DNA of 57,643 nt from Cyanobium sp. T1B-Tous (GCF_024345475.1 NZ_JAGQBE010000012.1:1-57643); one strand, 5' to 3'. Shown: positions 17,773 through 28,350, counted from the first letter of the stretch. Notes: generated by a model from the sequence alone, not told the origin. Made by a program: numbers and translations.

Positions 17773-19088
17773 GCTGGGCCCGCCACCGCTTTCCGCTGGC
17801 CCTGGCCGCCGGCCTCGACGCCGCCGGGCTGGTGGGGATCGCGGTGGCCGTGAATGGTCTGCGCCGCAGCAACCTGGCCGAGCAGCAGCTTCTGCTGCTG
17901 GTGCTGGTGCTGCTCTACCTGAGCCTGGGCTGGCTGTTCGGCTCCTACACCCTGCTCAAACGGTCACGGCTGCGCTGGACCCAGCTTCTGCTGCGCCTAG
18001 GCGTCACCAGCGCCGCCAGCCTCACCGCCGGGGCGTTGCTGGGCTGGTTGCTGCGGGTGCCGCCCGACATCGGCCTGCTGCACCGGGGCAGCCTGATTCC
18101 CCTGTTCAGCCTGGTCACCATCTGGAGCGCCCTGGTGCGTCTTGGGCTGCGGCAGGGTGAGCGCCTCTCTCCGCTGCCGGCCTGGCAGATCGTGGCGCTC
18201 CCCCAGGAAATCGAGGCGATCACCCGGGAATGGCGCCGCTCCAGCAACAACGCCCCCGCACCCACCATCCTGCGCTTCAGCCCAACGCTGTGGGCAACCG
18301 ATGGCCCCAGCGCCGCCATCGCCCTCAGCACCGGCGTGGCTGCCGAGGCGAACGTGCAGCAGTTCTGCCAGGAGGTGGTGGGCCAGGGGCACCCGGTGCT
18401 GGGCCTGGCGGCCCTGGCGGAACAGGAACTGCAGCGGATCCCGCCCCACTGGGTGGCCAATCAATGGCTGCTGTTCTCCAGCCGGATCGATGGCGAACAC
18501 AGCACCATCCAGCAGCAGCTCAAACGCTTCGCCGATGTGGTGATCAGCGTGCTGCTGCTGCTAATCACCAGCCCGATTCTGGCCCTGGCGGCGCTGATGA
18601 TCCGGGCCCAGGACGGCGGGGCGGTGATCTACCGGCAGCAGCGCAGCGGCCTGCTGGGGCAACCCTTTGCCGTGCTGAAACTGCGCACGATGGTGCCCCA
18701 AGCCGAAACGGGCTCAGCCCTCTGGGCCACCGAGCAAGACCACCGCATCACCCCGATCGGCCAATGGCTGCGCCGCACCCGCCTCGATGAACTGCCCCAG
18801 CTGATCAATGTGCTGCGCGGCGAGATGAGCCTGATCGGCCCGCGCCCGGAACGGCCCGAACTGGAAGGTCAACTGGAGGCGGAGATTCCCAATTACCGCC
18901 TGCGGCATTGGGTGCGGCCGGGCCTGAGTGGCTGGGCCCAGGTGAACATGCCCTACACCTCAAGCGTCGAGGATTCCGAGCTGAAACTCAGCTACGACCT
19001 CTACTACCTGCGCAACGCAGGCCTCTGGCTCGACCTGTTGATCCTGGCCAAAACCATCAAGATCGTGCTCAAAGCCGCCGGTCGCTGA
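17769..19088 (+). CDS. Polyprenyl-phosphate sugar-1-phosphate transferase (WcaJ/WbaP-like)
   Basis: The protein starts surface glycan repeat-unit assembly by moving a sugar-1-phosphate onto undecaprenyl phosphate in the plasma membrane. The 439-residue protein has four N-terminal helices (15-125), a middle soluble part, and the PF02397-type core from about 250: '[15 protein letters not shown]' helix, '[20 protein letters not shown]', '[20 protein letters not shown]' and '[16 protein letters not shown]'. ATG 17769 overlaps the lysC stop, so it is coupled to an amino-acid gene, an unusual partner. It probably works with the glycosyltransferases of the rfb locus. Confidence 0.92.
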   Translation: MSWARHRFPLALAAGLDAAGLVGIAVAVNGLRRSNLAEQQLLLLVLVLLYLSLGWLFGSYTLLKRSRLRWTQLLLRLGVTSAASLTAGALLGWLLRVPPDIGLLHRGSLIPLFSLVTIWSALVRLGLRQGERLSPLPAWQIVALPQEIEAITREWRRSSNNAPAPTILRFSPTLWATDGPSAAIALSTGVAAEANVQQFCQEVVGQGHPVLGLAALAEQELQRIPPHWVANQWLLFSSRIDGEHSTIQQQLKRFADVVISVLLLLITSPILALAALMIRAQDGGAVIYRQQRSGLLGQPFAVLKLRTMVPQAETGSALWATEQDHRITPIGQWLRRTRLDELPQLINVLRGEMSLIGPRPERPELEGQLEAEIPNYRLRHWVRPGLSGWAQVNMPYTSSVEDSELKLSYDLYYLRNAGLWLDLLILAKTIKIVLKAAGR

Positions 19089-19095
19089 CCCCTGT

Positions 19096-21123
19096 TTAAG
19101 CCTTGCCCACCAGCTTCTGGCGCAGGGTCTTGATCTTGTCGCGCAGGTTGGCAGCCTCCTCGAACTCCAGGTTCTTGGCGGCTGTTTTCATCTTCTCCTC
19201 GAGCTGCTGGATCAGCTCCGGCAGCGAATCGAGGGGCACTTCGTTGTGCTCGGCCTGCTCGGTGGCCTGCTCGAGCTGATCGTCGTTGAGCCGGCGCGAC
19301 ACCTCCAGAAAGGCCAGGATCGAATTGCCCGCCCGCTTGCCCGCCGGGGTGGGCGTGATGCCGTGCTTCACGTTGTAGGCGTGCTGGATGGCGCGGCGGC
19401 GCTCGGTTTCCGAGATGGCCTTGGCCATCGAATCGGTGAGGTTGTCGGCGTAGAGAAGGGCCACCCCCTCGATGTGGCGGGCGGCGCGGCCAATGGTCTG
19501 GATCAGGGAGCGCTCGGCCCGCAGGAAGCCCTCCTTGTCGGCATCGAGGATCGCCACCAGGGACACCTCCGGTAGATCCAGGCCTTCGCGCAGCAGGTTG
19601 ACCCCCACCAGCACGTCGTACTCGCCATTGCGGAGGTCTTGGATGATCTCGATCCGCTCGATCGAGTGGATCTCGGAGTGCAGGTAGCGCACCCGCACGC
19701 CGTTCTCGGCCAGGTAGTCGGTGAGGTCCTCGGCCATGCGCTTGGTGAGGGTGGTCACCAGCACCCGCTCGCGCTTCTCAGCCCGGGTGCGGATCTCGCC
19801 GAGCAGGTCGTCCACCTGGCCTTCGGTGGGACGCACCTCCACAATCGGATCGAGCACGCCGGTGGGGCGGATCACCTGCTCCACCACCTGGCCCGTGCTC
19901 TGCCCCAGCTCCCAGTTGCCCGGGGTGGCGCTCACGAAGATGGTCTGGCGCGCCTTCTCCCAGAACTCCGAGCCCTGCAACGGCCGGTTGTCCGCCGCAC
20001 TGGGCAACCGGAAGCCGTGCTCGATCAGCACCTGCTTGCGGGATTGGTCGCCGTTGTACATGGCCTGCAACTGGGAGCAGGTGACGTGGCTCTCGTCCAC
20101 CACCAGCAGCCAGTCGTCGGGGAAGTAGTCGATCAGGCATTCGGGCGGGGTGCCGGCTTCGCGGCCAGCGAGGTGGCGGGCGTAGTTCTCCACACCGTTG
20201 CAGTAACCCACCTGCTCCAGCATCTCCAGGTCGTAGGTGGTGCGCTGCTCCAGCCGCTGGGCCTCCAGCAGCCGGCCCTGGCCGTTGAGCACCTCAAGTC
20301 GCTCGCGCAATTCGGTGCGGATCGCCTGGATCGCATCGGCCAGCCGCTCCTTCGGGGTCACGAAGTGCTTGGCCGGATAGATGTTGATGCTGTCCAGGCT
20401 CTGCAGGATCTCACCGGTGGTGGGATCCACGTAGCGGATGGCCTCCACCTCGTCGCCGAAGAGCTCGATGCGCACCAGCCGGTCTTCGTAGGCCGGGCCG
20501 ATCTCCAACACATCGCCGCGCACGCGGAAACGACCGCGGGAAATTTCCAGGTCGTTGCGGGAGTACTGGTTGTTGACCAGCTCCCGCAGGGAGCCGCGCA
20601 GATTCAGGGTCTCACCCACCTCGAATCTCACCGCCGCCTTGAGGTATTCCGAGGGAATCCCCAGGCCGTAAATGCAGCTGATCGAGGCCACCACGATCAC
20701 GTCCTTGCGCTCGAACAGGGAGCGCGTCGCCGAGTGGCGCAGCATGTCGATCTCCTCGTTGATCGACGCCGTCTTGGCGATGTAGGTGTCGGAGACGGGC
20801 ACATACGCCTCCGGCTGGTAGTAGTCGTAATAGGAGATGAAGTACTCAACGGCGTTGTTCGGGAAGAACTCCCGCAGCTCGTTGCAGAGCTGGGCCGCCA
20901 GGGTCTTGTTGTGGGCCAGCACCAAAGCCGGTCGCCCCGTCTGGGCGATCACGTTGGCGATGGTGAAGGTCTTGCCGGTGCCGGTGGCCCCCAGGAGGGT
21001 TTGGTAGCGCTCGCCCCCCTCCACGCCCTGCACCAGCCCAGCAATGGCGGTGGGCTGGTCACCCTTGGGCTCGTAGGGGGCGTGGAGCTGGAACGGAACC
21101 ATCCCCCCATTCTCGGGGGCCAT
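19096..21123 (-). CDS. uvrB: Excinuclease ABC subunit B
   Basis: UvrB is the damage-verifying helicase of nucleotide excision repair, loaded by UvrA and partnered with UvrC. It has '[18 protein letters not shown]', Walker A '[17 protein letters not shown]', the beta-hairpin region '[17 protein letters not shown]', '[10 protein letters not shown]', '[20 protein letters not shown]', '[13 protein letters not shown]', and a C-terminal UVR coiled-coil domain '[20 protein letters not shown]'. The start may be ATG 21123 or ATG 21102, the latter with a G-rich ribosome binding site. It ends 7 bases from the convergent sugar transferase. Length 675 is normal. Confidence 0.97.
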   Translation of the reverse strand: MAPENGGMVPFQLHAPYEPKGDQPTAIAGLVQGVEGGERYQTLLGATGTGKTFTIANVIAQTGRPALVLAHNKTLAAQLCNELREFFPNNAVEYFISYYDYYQPEAYVPVSDTYIAKTASINEEIDMLRHSATRSLFERKDVIVVASISCIYGLGIPSEYLKAAVRFEVGETLNLRGSLRELVNNQYSRNDLEISRGRFRVRGDVLEIGPAYEDRLVRIELFGDEVEAIRYVDPTTGEILQSLDSINIYPAKHFVTPKERLADAIQAIRTELRERLEVLNGQGRLLEAQRLEQRTTYDLEMLEQVGYCNGVENYARHLAGREAGTPPECLIDYFPDDWLLVVDESHVTCSQLQAMYNGDQSRKQVLIEHGFRLPSAADNRPLQGSEFWEKARQTIFVSATPGNWELGQSTGQVVEQVIRPTGVLDPIVEVRPTEGQVDDLLGEIRTRAEKRERVLVTTLTKRMAEDLTDYLAENGVRVRYLHSEIHSIERIEIIQDLRNGEYDVLVGVNLLREGLDLPEVSLVAILDADKEGFLRAERSLIQTIGRAARHIEGVALLYADNLTDSMAKAISETERRRAIQHAYNVKHGITPTPAGKRAGNSILAFLEVSRRLNDDQLEQATEQAEHNEVPLDSLPELIQQLEEKMKTAAKNLEFEEAANLRDKIKTLRQKLVGKA

Positions 21124-21153
21124 TGGAGTCGCTGTGACTCCGGGAAGCCGAAC

Positions 21154-21579
21154 TCAGGCCACCGGCGCCGCGGTGATCAGCGCTGCCGCCCGGGTGAAGT
21201 CCACATCAAGGCCCAACACCCGCAGGATCAGGGCCGAGAGCACCGCGTACACCACACCGCCGAGAATCGCACTCACCACACCGTTCTTGAGGCGGAACCC
21301 CTTGATCAGCCAGGCCGCCAGGCCAAACAGGATCACGGTGATCACCCAGTTGAACAGCAGGCTCACCGGACTGATCAACCCGCCCAGGCTGGTGATCGCC
21401 CAGACGGGTCCCAGCACCAGCTTCAGCGGCCAGATCAACAGGGTGCCCAGCAGGCCGATCACCACCGCGGAGAGCAGGGCGATCGGAAAGCTGCTCACCT
21501 CCACGCCGAGGGGCAGCCACGCCACGATCAACAGCACGATGGCCCGAATCGGCCACTGCAACAGCCACATCAAACCCAT
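21154..21579 (-). CDS. Holin-superfamily-like small membrane protein (Phage_holin_4_2 type)
   Basis: The 141-residue protein has four hydrophobic segments: 'LLQWPIRAIVLLIVAWLPLG', 'ALLSAVVIGLLGTLLIWPLK', 'LLFNWVITVILFGLAAWLIK' and 'NGVVSAILGGVVYAVLSALI'. The 'GFRLKNGVVSAILGGVV' segment is typical of the chromosomal PF04020 family, which is common in bacteria and not usually prophage-linked. The function is unknown; no phage genes are nearby. It lies upstream of uvrB in the same direction, after ycf23. Confidence 0.75.
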   Translation of the reverse strand: MGLMWLLQWPIRAIVLLIVAWLPLGVEVSSFPIALLSAVVIGLLGTLLIWPLKLVLGPVWAITSLGGLISPVSLLFNWVITVILFGLAAWLIKGFRLKNGVVSAILGGVVYAVLSALILRVLGLDVDFTRAAALITAAPVA

Positions 21580-21647
21580 GACAGACGAGCAGGGATCAAC
21601 CCCCGCAACGTAGACATGGGTTCAACCCAAGACCAACTCGCCTGGCG

Positions 21648-22427
21648 TCAAACGGCAACGCTTGCGCGGTTGGGCAGGGCTTCCCGCAGGCCGCGCACGA
21701 CCGCCACCATGGCGAGCTCATCCTGGAGCCTGTTGATCGCCGAACCCACGCCCACCCCGGCGGCGCCGGCGGCGATGGCCATTGGCACGGTGACCGCCGA
21801 GAGGCCAGAGGCACACAGCACTGGAGCGGTGGCCCCGGCCGACTGCAGGGCGCGGCTGATGCTGTGGGCCGCGGCCAGGGTGGGGGCGGCCTTCTCGATC
21901 AAGCCGAGGCTGCCGGCGCTGAAGGGCTTGGCGCTGGTGCCGCCCTCGGTTTGGATCAGATCGGCCCCGGCGGCCACCAGATCCAGGGCCAGCTGCTCCT
22001 GCTGATCGAGGGGCAGCACATGGGGCACGGTGACGCTCAGCACCACCTCGGGCAGCAGCGCCCGCGTGCGGCGGGTGAGCTCCAGCACTTCAGCCGCATC
22101 GAAAACGCGGCCGAGGGGATAGAAGGCGTCGTAGTTGCCGATCTCCACCAGGGCGGCCCCGGCAGCGACGGCGGCGGGGAACAGCTCGGGATCCACGGCA
22201 CTCACACAGATCGGCAGCCCGGACACCTCGGCCGCCAGACGCACCAGGGCCGGATCACAGGCCACATCAATCAGATCGGCTCCGCCCTGGCCAGCCGCCC
22301 GGCTGATCCGCTCCACGGCAGCGGCGTCGAAGTTGGTCAGGCCCGCGATCACCTTCAGGAGGCGACGCTCCACCAAGGCGGCTTGCAGCGAGCTGGGCAG
22401 GAGGGCGAGACGCGACTTCGCAACCAT
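21648..22427 (-). CDS. ycf23: Ycf23/DUF561 family protein
   Basis: This TIM-barrel-like family is found in cyanobacteria and plastids (as Ycf23), with no established reaction. The 259-residue protein shows 'LLKVIAGLTNFDAAAVERIS', 'GGADLIDVACDPALVRLA', 'PICVSAVDPELFPAAVAAG', 'VEIGNYDAFYPLGRVF', 'ADLIQTEGGTSAKPFSAG' and 'APVLCASGLSAVTVPMAIAA', all typical of the family and reminiscent of phosphate-binding barrels. I chose ATG 22427. It is divergent from tilS with about 26 bases between starts. Confidence 0.85.
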   Translation of the reverse strand: MVAKSRLALLPSSLQAALVERRLLKVIAGLTNFDAAAVERISRAAGQGGADLIDVACDPALVRLAAEVSGLPICVSAVDPELFPAAVAAGAALVEIGNYDAFYPLGRVFDAAEVLELTRRTRALLPEVVLSVTVPHVLPLDQQEQLALDLVAAGADLIQTEGGTSAKPFSAGSLGLIEKAAPTLAAAHSISRALQSAGATAPVLCASGLSAVTVPMAIAAGAAGVGVGSAINRLQDELAMVAVVRGLREALPNRASVAV

Positions 22428-22453
22428 GGGGACGCAAGCATTGGGATAGTGGG

Positions 22454-23539
22454 GTGATTCTCCCATCCAGAGGCCCTACGGCCCAGGCCCCAACCCACCA
22501 ACCCGTTCCGCGCTGGGGGCCCGACCACCTGCGGCTGCACCGCCACCTGCTGCGCCATCCGGAACTGCTGCCTGCGGGGGCCACCCTGCTGCTGGCCCTC
22601 TCGGGCGGGCAGGACTCCATGGCCCTGCTGGCCCTGCTGCATGACCTGGGCCGACTGCACCATTGGTCCCTGCAGCTCTGGCACGGCGACCACCGCTGGC
22701 GGCCGGACTCCAGCCGTCAGGCCGCCGAGCTGGAACGCTGGACCGCCGCCCTGGGACTGGAGCTGCACATCGACACCTGGGAGCCAGCGGCGGCCCAAAA
22801 CGACCTGGATCCCCGCAGTGAAGCCGGCGCCCGCCAGTGGCGTTACGGCCAGCTGCAAACCCGGGCCCGGGCCCTGGGGGCCAGCCACGTGGTGACGGCC
22901 CACACCGCCAGCGACCGGGCCGAAACCCTGCTCCTGCACCTCGCCCGCGGCAGCCACCGCCGCGGCCTGGCCAGCCTGCGCCGCCAGCGTCCCCTCAGCC
23001 CCGGAGCGGAAGACACCGCCCCCATCCTGCTGAGCCGGCCCCTGCTGACCTTCTCCCGGGCCGACACGGCCCGCCTCTGCAGTGAACTGGAGCTGCCGGT
23101 CTGGATCGACCCCTCCAACAGCGACTGCCACTTCAGCCGCAACCGCATCCGGGCCGAGGTACTGCCCGTGCTGGAGGAGCTGCATCCCGGCGCAGCCCAA
23201 CGGATCAGCGCCCTGGCCGAACGGCTGGTGGAGGAGGTGAACGACCGCGATGCCCTGGTCGACCTGGCCCTGCAGGCCCTGGACGCTGGTGGGCCGAACC
23301 AGACCCTGCGGCGCCCCGAGCTGGTGCGGCAGGCCCCCGCCACCCAGCGCCAACTGCTGCATCGCTGGCTCGAACGCTTCAGCGGCCAAACCTTGACGGC
23401 CCGGCAACTGGAAGACCTCCTGCCGCGCCTGCAGGCCGGCCAGCCGCCTGGCACAACCGCGCTGCGCACGGGTTGGCAGCTCCGGTGGGATCGCTGCACA
23501 CTGTGGCTGAATGCTCCCCCCTCGCCCCCAGCGCAATGA
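22454..23539 (+). CDS. tilS: tRNA(Ile)-lysidine synthase
   Basis: TilS converts C34 of the CAU-anticodon tRNA-Ile into lysidine so that it reads AUA and charges isoleucine; it is essential. The 361-residue protein has the PP-loop 'LLLALSGGQDSMALLALLHD', 'LQLWHGDHRWRPDSSRQA', 'EAGARQWRYGQLQTRARAL', 'VVTAHTASDRAETLLLHLAR' and 'WIDPSNSDCHFSRNRIRAEV'. The best start is GTG 22454, only 26 bases from the divergent ycf23 start, so the true start may be later. The next gene begins inside its stop (ATGA). Confidence 0.93.
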   Translation: MILPSRGPTAQAPTHQPVPRWGPDHLRLHRHLLRHPELLPAGATLLLALSGGQDSMALLALLHDLGRLHHWSLQLWHGDHRWRPDSSRQAAELERWTAALGLELHIDTWEPAAAQNDLDPRSEAGARQWRYGQLQTRARALGASHVVTAHTASDRAETLLLHLARGSHRRGLASLRRQRPLSPGAEDTAPILLSRPLLTFSRADTARLCSELELPVWIDPSNSDCHFSRNRIRAEVLPVLEELHPGAAQRISALAERLVEEVNDRDALVDLALQALDAGGPNQTLRRPELVRQAPATQRQLLHRWLERFSGQTLTARQLEDLLPRLQAGQPPGTTALRTGWQLRWDRCTLWLNAPPSPPAQ

Positions 23540-24255
23540 CCGCCTCGCCGGAGTCTCTGCAACAGCGCTACGAAGCCATCGAGCGGGTCTACAGCGAGCG
23601 TCAATGGGACGATGTGGCCCGCCTGAGCGAAGCGCTGCTGCTGGAACTGCCGGACGACGCCAGCCATCCCCTGCGCCAGCGGCTGCAGCTGTTGCTGGGC
23701 CACACCTACCTGTACGGCTACCAGGATGCCGCTACAGCCACAGGCTTCTACAACCGGGTGCGCGCCGCCACCTCAGAAGCCGTTCTGCGGGACATCGCCG
23801 ACCAGGGGTTGGAGCAGTGCGCCAACCAGGCCGCTGGAAACACCCCAACGACGGGCTCAGGCCCAACCACGGCGGAGAGCTCCGCTGCAGCAGGCGGCCA
23901 GGCGTTTCCGTTCAGCTCCACACCCGTCGCGGTTGGGGCGGGCGCCACAGATGCCGTGCCTGCCATGCCCTGGATGACCCAACGGGATGAGATCCCCGTG
24001 GCCGCAGCCGAGGCTCAGACACCGGGGGCTCCTGCGGATCCCTCACCAGGGCTGGCCGTCGGATCCGAGCCGGAGCTGGTGGTGGAGGTGGTCGAAGAGC
24101 CGGAGCTCATAGACGTGGCCCAGGCCGATCCCGCCCGGGCCGAAGAGCTGGAGGTGGCCATCCGTTCGGAGAGCACCCACGAGCCCGCGGGCAGCTTCAG
24201 CCCCGAGGAGATTGCCGATCTCTCCAAGGGGCTGCTGCGGGTGGTGATCCGCTAA
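23536..24255 (+). CDS. Conserved cyanobacterial protein of unknown function, tetratricopeptide-like N terminus
   Basis: I do not recognise the family with certainty. The first 100 residues are helical and repeat-like ('LQQRYEAIERVYSERQWDDV', 'LLLELPDDASHPLRQRLQLL', 'GYQDAATATGFYNRVRAA'), similar to TPR helices. Residues 105-200 are low complexity, rich in Ala, Gly, Thr and Pro, probably disordered, then acidic. The last 20 residues, 'FSPEEIADLSKGLLRVVIR', look conserved. Its ATG overlaps the tilS stop, so expression is coupled. No membrane segment or signal peptide is seen. It converges on rnj. Confidence 0.7.
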   Translation: MTASPESLQQRYEAIERVYSERQWDDVARLSEALLLELPDDASHPLRQRLQLLLGHTYLYGYQDAATATGFYNRVRAATSEAVLRDIADQGLEQCANQAAGNTPTTGSGPTTAESSAAAGGQAFPFSSTPVAVGAGATDAVPAMPWMTQRDEIPVAAAEAQTPGAPADPSPGLAVGSEPELVVEVVEEPELIDVAQADPARAEELEVAIRSESTHEPAGSFSPEEIADLSKGLLRVVIR

Positions 24256-24274
24256 GGCTGCAGCGCTGCCCGGC

Positions 24275-26308
24275 TCAGCCGGCGGCGGCGGAGCGGCGGC
24301 GGCGGGTGCGGCCGGCGGGTTCCGGCTCAAGCTCCACCGCTGCCGCTGAAACCGCCGCGGCCACAACGGCTGTTGCTGTAGCCGTGGCCGTGGCCGGAGC
24401 CGCCACCGGAGCTGGGGTGGCCGGAGCGCCGACGGCAGCCAGCTGACGCTGGGGGGCCGGGGCCCGACCCCGCTCATCCCGGGCTGCATCCCGACCGCCG
24501 CCACGACCGCGGGGCGCCGGGCGGCTGTCGGGCTCGGCATCGGCCCGGCCCTTGTAGGCCGGCGTGCCGGCGGGGGCGGGCTGCACCAAACAGATGATCA
24601 GGGGTTCCACCTGCAGCTCGCGGCGCAGACGGCGCTGGAGGCCCACCTCCACCTCCCGCTGCACGCCCACCCAGTCGACGTCGGGGGCCTTGCCGCCGGT
24701 GTTGCGGCAGAGCTGGTTCCAGCGGTTCTCCAGCACCCAGCCGATCTCCCGCTCAGCCCACATCGAGAGCTTGCGGGCATCGGCCGTGGTGACGACACCG
24801 CGCAGGTTCACCCGGGGGGGTGCAGCCATCACACCATCGATGCTGATCACGGCCAGCAGGGTGATCACGCCGTCTTCCGCCAGCTGCTGACGCTCCTTCA
24901 GCACCCGGGCATCGACGATGCCATTGCGGGAGGCATCCAGCAGTTCGATACCCGCTTTCACCGGATCGCCCTTGTGGATCGAATCGGCGGTGAGTTGCAC
25001 CACGTCGCCGTTGTCGATGATCAGGATGTTGTCGGCCGGCACGCCCATCGACTGGGCGGTCTTGCTGTGGGCCACGAGCATGCGGTGCTCGCCGTGCACC
25101 GGCACGAAATATTTGGGCTTGGTGAGGGCCAGCATCAGCTTCTGGTCTTCCTGGAAGCCGTGGCCGGACACGTGAATGCCCTCGCCCTTGCCGTAGACCA
25201 CCTTGGCTCCCTGCATCATCAGCCGGTCGATGGTGTTCACCACCGAGATGGTGTTGCCGGGGATCGGGCTGGCCGAGAAAATGATCGTGTCGGTGCTCTT
25301 CACCTGCACCTGGGGGTGCTCCCCGCGGGAAATACGGCTCAGGGCGGCCAGGGGCTCACCCTGGCTGCCGGTCATCAGCAGGAGGGTTTCGCGGTCGGGC
25401 AGATCGCGAATCTGCTTGATCGGCACGAACAGGTCATCGGGGGCGCGCATGTAACCCAGCTCCCGCGCCTTGGCGATCACGTTGAGCATGGAGCGGCCCA
25501 GCAGGCCCACCTTGCGGCCGTTCTTGAGGGCCAGCTCCAGGATCATCGACACGCGATGGATCGAGCTGGCGAAGGTGGTGATGATCACCCGGCCTTCGGC
25601 CTGGGCGATGTGGCGATCCAGGCAGGGGAACACCGAGCGCTCAGGCGGGCAGAAGCCCGGCACCTCGGCGTTGGTGGAATCGCTGAACAGGCACAGCACA
25701 CCCTGATCGCCGTAGTGGGCCAGGCGAGCCATGTCGAAGGTTTCGCCGTCCACGGGGGTGTGGTCGAACTTGAAGTCGCCGGTGAAGATCACCGTGCCCA
25801 CCGGAGTGGTGATGGCCAGCGAGAAGCTGTCGGCCATCGAGTGGGTGTTGCGGATGAACTCCACCGAGAAGTGCTGGCCCACCTTCACCACGTCGCGCGG
25901 GGCGACGGTCTGGAGGATGGTGCGATCCATCACACCGGCTTCCTCCATCTTTCCGGTGAGCATGGCCAGCGCCAGGCGCGGCCCATGAATCACAGGGATG
26001 TTGAAGTTCTTGAGGTGGTGGGCAATGCCCCCAATGTGATCTTCGTGACCGTGGGTCACGATCATGCCGCGAATGCGCTTCTGGTTTTCCTTCAGATAGC
26101 TGGTGTCCGGCATCACCACGTTGACGCCGTGCATGCCATCGCTGGGGAAGGCCAGGCCGGCATCCACCAGCATGATGTCGTCGCCGTACTCGAACACACA
26201 GGTGTTCTTGCCGATCTCGTGCAGGCCGCCGAGGGGGATCACCCGCAGGTGGGGCTGGCTGGGGTTGGAGGACCGGGAGCCGTGGTTGCTGCCATTGGAA
26301 CTGGACAT
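24275..26308 (-). CDS. rnj: Ribonuclease J
   Basis: This metallo-beta-lactamase/beta-CASP ribonuclease has 5'-exo and endo activity in RNA turnover. The protein, about 677 residues, has 'RVIPLGGLHEIGKNTCVFEY', the metal site 'VTHGHEDHIGGIAHHLKNF', 'NTHSMADSFSLAI', 'IFTGDFKFDHTPVDGE', 'MTGSQGEPLAALSRI' and 'VPVHGEHRMLVAHSKTAQ'. The C terminus (from about 575) is a long Arg/Ala-rich disordered tail ending in 'RTRRRRSAAAG', common in cyanobacterial RNase J. I chose ATG 26308. It is the last gene of asd-dapA-rnj. A short hairpin overlaps its stop codon. Confidence 0.95.
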   Translation of the reverse strand: MSSSNGSNHGSRSSNPSQPHLRVIPLGGLHEIGKNTCVFEYGDDIMLVDAGLAFPSDGMHGVNVVMPDTSYLKENQKRIRGMIVTHGHEDHIGGIAHHLKNFNIPVIHGPRLALAMLTGKMEEAGVMDRTILQTVAPRDVVKVGQHFSVEFIRNTHSMADSFSLAITTPVGTVIFTGDFKFDHTPVDGETFDMARLAHYGDQGVLCLFSDSTNAEVPGFCPPERSVFPCLDRHIAQAEGRVIITTFASSIHRVSMILELALKNGRKVGLLGRSMLNVIAKARELGYMRAPDDLFVPIKQIRDLPDRETLLLMTGSQGEPLAALSRISRGEHPQVQVKSTDTIIFSASPIPGNTISVVNTIDRLMMQGAKVVYGKGEGIHVSGHGFQEDQKLMLALTKPKYFVPVHGEHRMLVAHSKTAQSMGVPADNILIIDNGDVVQLTADSIHKGDPVKAGIELLDASRNGIVDARVLKERQQLAEDGVITLLAVISIDGVMAAPPRVNLRGVVTTADARKLSMWAEREIGWVLENRWNQLCRNTGGKAPDVDWVGVQREVEVGLQRRLRRELQVEPLIICLVQPAPAGTPAYKGRADAEPDSRPAPRGRGGGRDAARDERGRAPAPQRQLAAVGAPATPAPVAAPATATATATAVVAAAVSAAAVELEPEPAGRTRRRRSAAAG

Positions 26309-26368
26309 AGAAGGGAAACGATCAGGGAAGGGAAACGGACGGAGCGGATCTGGTCTCAAGCCTTGGCG

Positions 26369-27274
26369 TCAGGTGGGACGCAGGGCGGCCAGGGTTTCGG
26401 AAAGGCGTTGTCGCACGTCGGCAGTGGCGGACAGCAAGGGAAGACGGGGGGCACCCACCGGCCAGCCGCAGAGCTCCAGGGCGGCTTTGACGGGGATGGG
26501 ATTGGTGGTGCAGAACAGGGCCTTGCACAGGGGCAACAGCTGCTCATGCAGGGCCAGGGCGAGGGCCTGATCGCCCTCGAGGAAGGCGTGCACCATGGCG
26601 CTGATCTGGGGGCCGGCCAGATGGCTAGCCACACTCACCACTCCCACGGCCCCCACGGCGAGCATCGGCAGGGTGAGGGCGTCATCGCCGCTGTAGATGG
26701 CCAGACGGTCGCCACAGAGGGCCCGCAGCGCACTCACCTCTTCGGTGGTGCCGCTGGCGGCCTTGAAGCTCACCACATTGGGGCAGTCGAGCAGCCGGGC
26801 CACGGTGGCCGGCTCCAGGCTGGTGCCGGTGCGACCGGGGATGTTGTAGAGCATCAGCGGCAACTCGGGAGCTGCCGCGGCCACGGCGCGGAAATGGGCT
26901 TCCAGGCCGTCCTGGGGAGGCTTGTTGTAGTAGGGCACCACTACCAGGGCACCGTCGGCTCCGAGGGCTGCGGCCTGGCGGGTGGCCTCCACCGCCTCAG
27001 CGGTGCAATTGCTGCCGCTGCCGGCCAGCACCCGGGCCCGATCGCCCACGGCTCCCTTCACCGCCGCAAACAGGGCGTGCTGCTCGTCCCAGCTGAGGGT
27101 GGGGGATTCGCCGGTGGTGCCGCACACCACCAACCCATCGGAGCCATGGCTCACCAGGTGATCGGCCAGCCGGGCGGTGAGGGCCAAATCCACGGAGCCA
27201 TCGGCAGCAAACGGCGTGACCATGGCCGTCACCACGCGGCCAAATGGCGCAGACGCCTCCTGGGGGCGGCTCAA
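26369..27274 (-). CDS. dapA: 4-hydroxy-tetrahydrodipicolinate synthase
   Basis: The enzyme condenses pyruvate with aspartate semialdehyde, the first committed step to diaminopimelate and lysine. The protein, about 301 residues, has '[19 protein letters not shown]', '[20 protein letters not shown]', '[19 protein letters not shown]' (catalytic Tyr), and '[18 protein letters not shown]' (Schiff-base Lys). I chose the TTG at 27274, which overlaps the asd stop as TTGA and gives the normal N terminus; the frame continues further but in asd sequence. Coupling to asd, the preceding enzyme, supports this. Confidence 0.94.
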   Translation of the reverse strand: MSRPQEASAPFGRVVTAMVTPFAADGSVDLALTARLADHLVSHGSDGLVVCGTTGESPTLSWDEQHALFAAVKGAVGDRARVLAGSGSNCTAEAVEATRQAAALGADGALVVVPYYNKPPQDGLEAHFRAVAAAAPELPLMLYNIPGRTGTSLEPATVARLLDCPNVVSFKAASGTTEEVSALRALCGDRLAIYSGDDALTLPMLAVGAVGVVSVASHLAGPQISAMVHAFLEGDQALALALHEQLLPLCKALFCTTNPIPVKAALELCGWPVGAPRLPLLSATADVRQRLSETLAALRPT

Positions 27275-28350
27275 GCGGCACCTCCCGGGGTGGCGTTCGG
27301 GCCCTGGATCAGCAGTTCGGCGATCTGAATGGCATTGAGGGCTGCCCCCTTGCGGATCTGATCGCCGCAGAGCCACAGCTCCAGGGCATTGGGCTCGCTC
27401 AAATCTTGGCGGATGCGACCCACAGCCACCGGATCCCGGCCGGTCACATCCGTGGGCATGGGGAAGCGGTTGGCCTCGAAGTTCTCCAGCAGTTCCACCC
27501 CGGGAGCCACCGCCAGCAGGGCGCGGGCCTCCTCCACCGGAAAGGGCTCGTGGAATTCGATGTTGACGGCTTCCGAATGGGCCCGCAGCACCGGCACCCG
27601 CACACAGGTAGCCGAGAGCCGCAGCTCAGGAACTCCCATGATCTTGCGGGTTTCGTTGACCATCTTGAGCTCCTCCTCGCAGTAGCCGTTGGGCTGGAGC
27701 GGCGAGTTGTGCAGAAACAGGTTGAAGGCCAGCGAGTGGGGCAACACCGCACTCACCGGTTCGCCGCCATCGAGCACGGTGCGGCTCAGGCTGCGCAGCT
27801 CCTCCATGGCCCGGGCTCCGGCGCCACTGGCGCTCTGATAGGTGCTCACCACCACCCGACGGATGGCCCGCCGCGCCGCCAGGGGAGCCAGGGCCAGGGT
27901 GAGCAGGATCGTGGTGCAGTTGGGGTTGGCGATGATGCCCCGATGGCTGAAGGCAGCCTCGGGGTTCACCTCAGGCACCACCAGCGGCACCTCCGGGTCC
28001 ATCCGAAAGGCACTGGAGTTGTCGATCACCACGGCCCCGGCCTGGGCCGCCACCGGAGCCCACTGCCGCGACACCGAGCCACCAGCCGAGGCCAGCACCA
28101 CATCGACGCCCTCAAAGGCAGCGGCCTCAACCGGCTGGATGGTGAGCGCCTGGTCCTGCCAGCGCAGGCTCTGGCCGGCGGAGCGGGGCGAGGCCAGCGG
28201 AATCAACTCCCCCACGGGAAAACGGCGCTCCTCGAGCAGTTCGAGCAGTTCCTGACCCACCGCACCGGTGGCTCCCAGCACCGCCACCCGCAGGGGTCGG
28301 TTGGGAAGGGAGATCGGGGTGGGAGAAAGGGCGGTCTGGGCGGCGGTCAA
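27271..28350 (-). CDS. asd: Aspartate-semialdehyde dehydrogenase
   Basis: The enzyme reduces aspartyl phosphate to aspartate semialdehyde, linking lysC and dapA. It has '[20 protein letters not shown]', '[20 protein letters not shown]', '[20 protein letters not shown]', '[19 protein letters not shown]' (catalytic Cys), '[17 protein letters not shown]' and '[17 protein letters not shown]' (catalytic His). The frame stays open far upstream, antisense to tig, but the family N terminus begins near 28305. I chose the TTG at 28350 (359 residues), the nearest start codon; this start is uncertain. It heads asd-dapA-rnj. Confidence 0.93.
   Translation of the reverse strand: MTAAQTALSPTPISLPNRPLRVAVLGATGAVGQELLELLEERRFPVGELIPLASPRSAGQSLRWQDQALTIQPVEAAAFEGVDVVLASAGGSVSRQWAPVAAQAGAVVIDNSSAFRMDPEVPLVVPEVNPEAAFSHRGIIANPNCTTILLTLALAPLAARRAIRRVVVSTYQSASGAGARAMEELRSLSRTVLDGGEPVSAVLPHSLAFNLFLHNSPLQPNGYCEEELKMVNETRKIMGVPELRLSATCVRVPVLRAHSEAVNIEFHEPFPVEEARALLAVAPGVELLENFEANRFPMPTDVTGRDPVAVGRIRQDLSEPNALELWLCGDQIRKGAALNAIQIAELLIQGPNATPGGAA

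Noticed and set aside
21154-21579. Holin-like protein as evidence of prophage
   Set aside because: The family is common on chromosomes, and no phage structural, lysis or integrase genes are nearby.
19639-22005. 788-residue open frame antisense to uvrB and its upstream genes
   Set aside because: It is a shadow of uvrB and crosses three real genes.
24974-27328. 784-residue open frame antisense to rnj and dapA
   Set aside because: Composition is His/Gly/Val-rich shadow coding, with no motif; the minus-strand enzymes are certain.
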